Shown: positions 57,949 to 64,000 of the stretch, piece by piece | Numbering within the stretch: the first letter of the stretch is position 1 | How the letters are laid out: the number at the start of each line of letters is the position of its first letter | Assembly (NCBI GenBank): GCA_018340375.1 | Contig: JAFFJZ010000010.1 | Span: 9,734,001-9,798,000, forward strand | DNA length: 64,000 nt | From: Gonatopus flavifemur | Lineage: Eukaryota; Arthropoda; Insecta; Hymenoptera; Dryinidae | Direction: 5' to 3' | Notes under the pieces: generated by a model | Databases searched by the model: none | What the model saw: only the letters and a program-made list of their open reading frames with translations | Told to the model about the DNA's origin: nothing | Made by a program: the position numbers and the translations under genes

Positions 57949-58984
57949 ATGTCAAGTTTTATTCCGAATAAGCATCATTTGCGGGAACTTTTGATTTACT
58001 TCTTTAATGTGAAAAAATCTGCAGCTGAGGCGCATCGATTGCTTCTAGAAGCATATGGTGAAGCTGCTTTAAGTGAGAGAAGTTGTCAGGAATGGTTTCA
58101 AAAGTTTAAGAACGGTGAGTTTGACGTTAAAGACAAAGAACGCAGTGGAAGGCCGAAAGTGTACGAAGACATGGAATTAGAAGTACTATTGGAGGAAGAT
58201 TCGTCCCAAACGCAAAAAGAACTTGCACTTACTCTACAAGTGACTCAACAAGCAATTTCACATCGTTTAAAATCGTTAGGAATGATTCAAAAACAAGGAA
58301 ATTGGGTTCCATATGAACTAAAGCCGAGAGACGTTGGACGCCGATTATGCATGAGTGAAATGCTGCTTGCCAGGAATAAAAAAAAGAGTTTTTTGCATCG
58401 TATAGTCACTGGTGACGAAAAATGGATTCACTACGATAATCCAAAGAAGAGAAAGTCATGGGTTAAGCCCGGCGAACCATCAACATCGACAGCTAAGCCG
58501 AATATTCATGGAAAAAACTCATGCTGTGTATTTGGTGGATCAGCTTGGTGTCGTGTATTATGAATTGCTGAAACCAAGCGAAACCATTACTGGAGCTCTC
58601 TACCGAACACAATTGATGAGATTGAGTCGGGCACTTAAGGAAAAACGCGCCCATTACTACTCCAGACACGACAAAATTATTCTTTTACACGATAATGCTC
58701 GTCCACATGTTGCGGCGCCGGTAAAAACATACTTGGAAACACTCAACTGGGAAGTTTTACCCCACCCGCCGTATTCACCAGACTTAGCCCCTTCTGATTA
58801 TCACCTGTTCCGGTCGATGGCACATGGTCTGTCTGAGCAGCGCTTCACATCATATGAAGACACCAAAAATTGGGTAGATTTGTGGATAGCGTCAAAAGAT
58901 GAAGAGTTTTTTCGATGGGGTATCCGAATGTTGCCAGAAAGATGGGGAAAAGTAGTGGCAAATGATGGAAAATACTTTGAATAA
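57949..58984 (+). pseudogene. Mariner transposase, Mos1 type, broken by two 1-bp deletions
   Basis: This is a cut-and-paste transposase that would bind the terminal repeats and excise the element in the nucleus. It starts MSSFIPNKHH and runs in frame 1 through two N-terminal helix-turn-helix regions (QEWFQKFKNGEFDVKDKERS; TQKELALTLQVTQQAISHRL), the linker motif WVPYELKP and the first catalytic Asp in VTGDEKW (codon 156). Frame is lost near 58511-58520 (A-run) and again near 58538 in TGGTGGAT; a short MLCIWW-like piece lies in the third frame. It resumes as YYELLKPSETITG with the second Asp in HDNARPH (codon 249 once the missing bases are counted) and the third in LAPSDYH (codon 284). That gives the mariner DD34D spacing, and it ends DGKYFE. 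Total length corresponds to 345 residues, as in Mos1. All catalytic Asp are kept, so decay is recent; the copy itself cannot make full-length protein. Confidence 0.95.
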
Positions 58985-59031
58985 AACGTAATGTACTTTT
59001 CCTTTACAATAAATTCCTAATTTTTTATAAA

Positions 59032-59060
59032 AAACCGCGGAAACTTATTTGTACACCTAA
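59032..59060 (-). repeat. Mariner right terminal inverted repeat
   Basis: 29 bp, perfect complement of 57777-57805; TA follows at 59061-59062. Confidence 0.97.
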
Positions 59061-59601
59061 TATTATTTGAAATATGATAACACGGATAACTTTGGTAACC
59101 GGTACTGTGCCAGTATTGGGTCGGGTTTGGATTTGCACATAGGATGTTATCATTTCGACTGCTTCCCATCTCTTAATTAGCTCTGGCAACACAACTGGTC
59201 CTTTTGAAGCGCCGGAGATCCCCAATAAACAGGCCTTCGTAAAAAAAAAACCAGTACTGACGCAGTGGTGAATGTTATTCTGGCCCTTACATTCAACGAT
59301 GTTATCATTTCGACTCACTCGACAATAAGATTTGAAAAAAATTCTTTTGTACTTCAATAATAGCAGAACACCTCCTTCTTGTAGTTCAATTTGAATAGTA
59401 ACTTTCTAATTCTCAAAAAAAAAATCTCAAAAAGTGTAATTTGTGGAGGGTTCGAAGTGGCGTTACCCCTCAAATGTTGAATCACATGCTCCAAGCGTTA
59501 ATTTCACATTCTTCTTCATTAAAACAACATATATTCCCAAACAGCACAGATGATCAATTTGAATTCATGAAAACTTCTCAAAGACCTCTTAAATAATTCC
59601 C

Positions 59602-59762
59602 GTTATACGACTAAAAATGAATTCAAAATGAAAACGTGTTGAATGCCCGAAGATATCATGATGAAGTTTCGGTATGAGTTCTTTCTGGACATTAGGTTGT
59701 TCATTGAGACTTCATTTTGAATTCATTGAATTCATATTGAACTCATTATCAGTTGCACAACA
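59602..59762. mobile_element. Small inverted-repeat element, GAATTCAAAATGAA family
   Basis: GTTATACGACTAAAAATGAA plus TTCAAAATGAA on the left is mirrored by TTCATATTGAACTCATTATC plus AGTTGCACAAC on the right. A related copy in the opposite orientation is at 15191-15309. Confidence 0.65.
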
Positions 59763-59948
59763 GGAGTTCTTTGCGGGGGCTCTCGTGTTTCCATTTTGAG
59801 TGGAATTCTCGGAACATAAATTCTTGATAGAAGTATAAAACATTTTTCGCTACACTGTGAAAAGCAATTGTGAAATTTTCCTCCTAAAAAAACGATGGCA
59901 GCGAAGTTTCTCCATGGATGGAGAATTTCGCACCATACTTTAACCCAG

Positions 59949-60024
59949 GAATGGGTGATGTTTTTATTTTTTGTAAAATATCTAATCTTCATCGAAATTT
60001 CATAAAATTCAATCTCACCCATCA
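59949..60024. mobile_element. MITE, GGATGGGTGATATTTT family, copy 3
   Basis: GGAATGGGTGATGTTTTTAT and TCAATCTCACCCATCAG form inverted ends. The inside has GTAAAATATCTAATC and TTTCATAAAATTC. Confidence 0.5.
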
Positions 60025-61902
60025 GTAGTGTACAGTTTTCCCTAATTTAGTGGACCTTTCGTTGATTCGTAGAGAATTCAACACCCAAAAGACAAAATAG
60101 TCCCTCAAAGCGAGGCAAAACTCGACTGGATCACAAAATTTGAACGGTTTTTGTCCTCCCACTAATGTATAGACTGATTTCGTCTTGATTTGTGAATATT
60201 ACGGATAAGAATAGGACTTTTTCAAAAATCAAAGAGGAATTCAGGCTAAAATCTTGAATAAGTCCAGTTTTTCTCCGCAATATTTAAAAATCAGTCTAAA
60301 AATCAAACAGAAGAACAACAAGCGTTCAAAATCTTCGACCTGGGTCCTTGACTTTTTATGAAAAAATAATCCCCTCGCGATCAAGGGACGAAAACCACTG
60401 ACGCAAAGAAAAACTCTCTATATTTTTTACAGGATGCGTACGAAGGAGTTTATAAGTGTTGATTTAAAGCTTTGTGTTTAGATAATTCGTTACACCATAA
60501 TTCAAATAGATGTTCTTCTCACTCCATAAATGATAGTTTTCTAAATTCATGGAAGAAAAAGCGAGCAAAATTCACCATCTCGAATAATGGAGGTGTCGAA
60601 TTTCAGATTCAACGCTACGTATGAAAAAAGTGATGATAATTCTATTCTTTTTTTAATGTGAACGATATGACAACATATATTGTGGACATTTAAATTTGAA
60701 GGTTCGAAACAACGCGTCGTTGTCGCATTATTGTTATGCTATGAACTTTTACCATTTTCTTTTCCCCGTGTTCGCTATTGATACAGCAAAAACTCTTCAC
60801 AGTTGTGTACAAAGCGGTAATTTGATTTCCCTCATTGTTGTGTACAATCGCATTGTCGATTTATTCATGGTATTCCAATAGCACAGATAGAAAAATCCAG
60901 ATTGTCCGCTATAAGGATCTATTGCTACACGTCATTCCGGCATTGTAACGCATAATGCAACGATTCATCGGCACGAACGGAAATAATGTTAACGATGACC
61001 GCACATTTCATTGTATATCTAGCGATAATGCCTGATTTTATTAGAAAGAAAATAAATTCCTTTTTATATAATATATATATTCATATTCATTCCCTCAGAA
61101 TGAAATAAAAGATTCATCCGATGATACCTAGAACCTAGGAAACTGAGATGTTCCCGTGAAATGTATATACTCTCACGGAAAGGAATCGTCAGTTTCGAAT
61201 GTCGATAATCTAGAGACGCGGTAGCGTCTCGACGCCAAGTACATGAAAAAAAAAACACTACAAAGGAACATGTAAGTGGAAAAGCAGAAATCACGCGCTA
61301 CCGTGTATCCAAGATTTAACGTCCTGAAAAAATTGTCAATGCACAATAACTAATCACACATTGAATGTCACGAAACAATAATTACACTTTTATCATATAA
61401 TTCGACTACACACTTTCGTTTGAGCAGATTTGTGCTATCTGGGTATGCTTCATAATTCCATTTCTAAAGTCAATAGAGGAAAAAGTCCATTTCTAAAAGA
61501 ATTCGCAATAAAATATGTTCATGCTTTAGAATCTTCTCTAAGATTGGTTGGGACTGATGAAAGGTAGACAATGAATGGTTCGAAATTATGAGCCGCTCTG
61601 AGCGTTCCGAGCTGCTTTCAGCGTCAACTTATCGGTCAATTAACATTTAGTTTCCAGAATTCTTCACATGTATACTTGTTTAAGGAAATTCACTTTCCTT
61701 CCCTTCTTTTCTTCATTCTGAATTTCAATGATCTATTGCTGTCCAATGATGAGGTGAATAATCAGAGTCCAAGTGGTTTTTTATATCACAGAAATAATCT
61801 GAAGAAATTTTCCTCATTGCTATGGTTCCTATCAAACTCGACACGAGTATTTAATTTTTATTTGTTTTCAATTGGAGGCATATTGAGAAAAAGAATTGAA
61901 AC
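60025..61902. other. Unique non-coding stretch
   Basis: AT-rich DNA with no supported exon, RNA gene or element boundary. Confidence 0.4.
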
Positions 61903-62742
61903 CCCAATAAAAACAATTCCAAAAAAGTAAAACAATAACGCCAAGCACATGAAAATGCGATCAATATCTACAAAAACAAATCTATAAACCTATTCTCAAC
62001 AGAAATTTCATTACATTTGAAATTTCAATGCAATGCAACAGGAAATGCCTCATCTGAAAAAAAAGATGTGAAATCAATATGAGCAGCCAAGTACATTTGA
62101 ATTGAACGATTTTTTGTATATTGTAACTTCAATTTTTTTCAATTCTATTCAAAGTGATTCATGATCTTTGAAAAACATCGTTGTATTAGAAAATGAATAT
62201 AAGGTGGAGTAGAAGAAAAATTAGGTTCAATCATTTAGCATACCTGCTAGAAAGAACTCTGACTTATTTTGAATCAAACGTGTTGGTCATTTCTCAACAG
62301 TTTTGCAATTCATGTCCATATGAGAAACTTGACGTAGCTAGTGGAAAATTTTTAACTCTTATAGTTAAACACTTTTATCATCAAATCTTTATTGGCCACG
62401 CCAAGTGTTTCGCATCGGCATGAATTTCACAACTGTTCAGAAATGACCAACACGTTCGGTTCAAAATAAGTCAGAGTTCTTTCTAGTTATTTTTCTTCTA
62501 CTCCACTTTATATTCATTTTCTAATACAACGATGTTTTTCAAAGATCATGAATCACTTTGAATAGAATTGAAAAAAATTGAAGTTACAATATACAAAAAA
62601 TCGTTCAATTCAAATGTACTTGGCTGCTCATATTGATTTCACATCTTTTTTTTCAGATGGGGCATATCCCATTGCATTGCATCGCATTTTCATGTGCTTG
62701 GCGTTATTTTTTTTACTTTTTTCTGGAGTTTTTTTTTTTATT
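61903..62742. repeat. 840-bp long inverted repeat (hairpin)
   Basis: The left arm (about 61903-62312) and right arm (about 62420-62742) are complementary over roughly 300 bp. The left arm carries an extra 60-80 bp near 61960-62035. Matching anchors are TAACGCCAAGCACATGAAAA / TTTTCATGTGCTTGGCGTTA, GAGCAGCCAAGTACATTTGA / TCAAATGTACTTGGCTGCTC and CGTGTTGGTCATTTCT / AGAAATGACCAACACG. The loop is about 107 bp. Mismatches are few. No protein is encoded. It could be a large foldback transposon or a hairpin-RNA locus. Confidence 0.85.
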
Positions 62743-63600
62743 GAGATTAAGATTTTCTTGAAAGTCATTCACACCGTCACGTGAGAAATCTAAACCATCA
62801 AAAGGAAAAATGAAAGTCTATTCGCGTTTCGTACGTTCAAGTGTATATAAAATGCTGTGGATAGATAAAAGTTAACGCATAGATTCGTATTATACTTCGT
62901 ACATTCGTACATTGACGATTTGCAATTCCGTTTGAATAAAAACCTCGATTGTTAATATTCTCCCGATAAATATATAAAGAGAATAATCATTTTAAAATGT
63001 CAAGTTTATTTTCTCCGAGTTGAATTGAAAATTGTTGCCAATACTTTTATCCTATGAGAACGTTCTCCTTGTGAGGTCCCATTTATCGCGCAACATACGC
63101 ATATGACAATGATGGTATACTGTCGGTGGTAAGATACGTATTTTATGCCTCGGTTAGCATGGATTTTATGCTTGTTGTCGTAACAAGAAAAAGAGCAAGG
63201 GCTGCAGTATTTGACTGCAGCTATAAAGATGTGAGATCTCATGAAATTCGAAATCCTTGAAATATTTATGAAGACATTCTTGACAGGGTTCTTTTACTGT
63301 ATAATTTCACGTAAATGAAGAAACCAAAAAATATTATCACTCATTTTTGTAGAATTCAAATTCTTCGGTAAGAACGAATAATTAAAATTCTACCTTTGTT
63401 TTAGACAAAGATTTTTCCTCACAGACTAATGTGAGATGAATTTTATAGATCAATTGATGTACGTTTTTAAGGAATGTGAGAAATGAAAATCAATATCACG
63501 AATTAAAACGAAAGATTCGTGTATTTGATCTTAGGATTTCAACGGTGTACCATCCGATACTTTTGTAAGATTCAAAGAAAATATTCTCGTGCTCTCACGT
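62743..63600. other. Non-coding stretch
   Basis: AT-rich, with no supported gene. ORFs on the minus strand (63006-63242) have no recognisable features. Confidence 0.35.
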
Positions 63601-63714
63601 TTTCTCGGATGAAGAGGATATACGTATGCTGGTGAGTTTTACCGTCGGAGTCTTGAAGAGTAATATAAGTGTAAGTTTGGTATTCGGATTGTCTGGCCTT
63701 GTTGCAGACGCCTA

Positions 63715-63814
63715 CGTGTCGATGGCTATTTGTTCTGCATCTTTGCCCCAACGAGAAGGAAGAGTTCCTTCGATGATCGAGGGCGTTCTTCAGACAGTTC
63801 AACCTGAACAATGA
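63715..63814 (+). CDS. Possible terminal exon, strand uncertain
   Basis: GTCTGGCCTTGTTGCAG ending near 63708 is a good 3' splice site. It is followed by an open frame in less AT-rich DNA ending SMIEGVLQTVQPEQ and TGA at 63812-63814. The opposite strand is also open here for 130 codons (63572-63964), so the direction is not settled. No family is recognised. If real, it would belong to a gene whose other exons are not identified in this window. Confidence 0.22.
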
Positions 63815-64000
63815 ATACATAATGCGATAATCTGAATTTTCGTTCGCAGAAGAATATTGATATCGCTGGTTTAACCATTTGTTTCCAACAAAATAGAATT
63901 TCGAAATAAAATATACAATATCACGCGTGAAAGTTTTAGGACACATGAATGTTGAATCGCGCAAAAAAAGGATCCTTTCGAGAGTTATTCAAATGAGGTT

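Larger units (their letters stand above)
57777..59060 (+). mobile_element. Mariner element, Mos1 (mauritiana) type, nearly full length
   Basis: The 29-bp terminal inverted repeats TTAGGTGTACAAATAAGTTT then CCGCGGTTT (57777-57805) match their complement (59032-59060) perfectly. They are flanked by TA on both sides (57775-57776 and 59061-59062), the mariner target. GGTGTACAA also occurs in the Mos1 ends. Length is 1284 bp against about 1286 bp for Mos1; the missing two bases are the two deletions in the transposase gene. The ends look competent for mobilisation by a related active transposase. Confidence 0.97.
56555..59290. repeat. CCAGTACTGG-type degenerate tandem cluster, invaded by two elements
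   Basis: Repeats of GCAGTACTGGCAAGG, GCCAGTACTGAGCCAGC, CCAGTACCGGTGCAACG and GTGCCAGTATTAAGCCAG recur in units of roughly 130-150 bp. Shared tails include AACGTTGCCTTACCACGG and AACTTTGTTTCACCACGG. The cluster is cut by a MITE (57208-57458) and by the mariner (57777-59060); repeat sequence resumes after each (57475-57600, 59085-59290). Confidence 0.65.

Overview
The window looks like insect nuclear DNA. It is AT-rich, coding sequence is sparse and split by GT-AG introns, and interspersed repeats fill much of it. The best-defined repeat is a Mos1-type mariner of the kind common in insects. A parasitoid-wasp-like hymenopteran is my guess from the overall texture; nothing in the sequence proves it. 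No prokaryotic operon, CRISPR array, rRNA gene or viral gene was seen.

Layout. (1) 1-8.2 kb: the 3' end of an unidentified plus-strand gene. Two internal exons and a last exon join in consistent phase. The frame stays open for 119 codons beyond the TGA stop, which suggests stop-codon readthrough or an unseen alternative splice. A long non-repetitive stretch follows that resembles a 3' UTR. (2) 8.2-16.4 kb: non-coding DNA carrying several families of miniature inverted-repeat elements (MITEs), including a hAT-type element with a perfect 8-bp target duplication. (3) 16.4-17.3 kb: a candidate first coding exon on the plus strand, a signal peptide ending at a GTGAGT donor; its later exons are not recognised here. 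(4) 17.3-37.7 kb: repeat-dense DNA with two inverted 570-bp elements, a 121-bp tandem array, several foldback elements, nested insertions and a second hAT element with perfect duplication. (5) 37.8-40.5 kb: a dead minus-strand LINE of RTE-like type. (6) 40.5-56.5 kb: more repeats, including tRNA-like sequences, a 297-bp near-perfect palindrome and nested inverted-repeat elements, alternating with plain unique DNA. (7) 56.5-59.3 kb: a degenerate CCAGTACTGG-type tandem cluster invaded by a MITE and by a nearly intact Mos1-like mariner. (8) 59.3-64 kb: mostly unique DNA, an 840-bp long inverted repeat and an ambiguous possible exon at the end.

The clearest functional content is therefore the end of one host gene and a possible start of another. 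The rest records waves of transposition. The strongest leads are the in-frame extension after the first gene's stop, the 840-bp hairpin, the families of self-complementary tandem repeats, and the tRNA-like promoters inside inverted-repeat elements. I found no convincing new multi-gene system.
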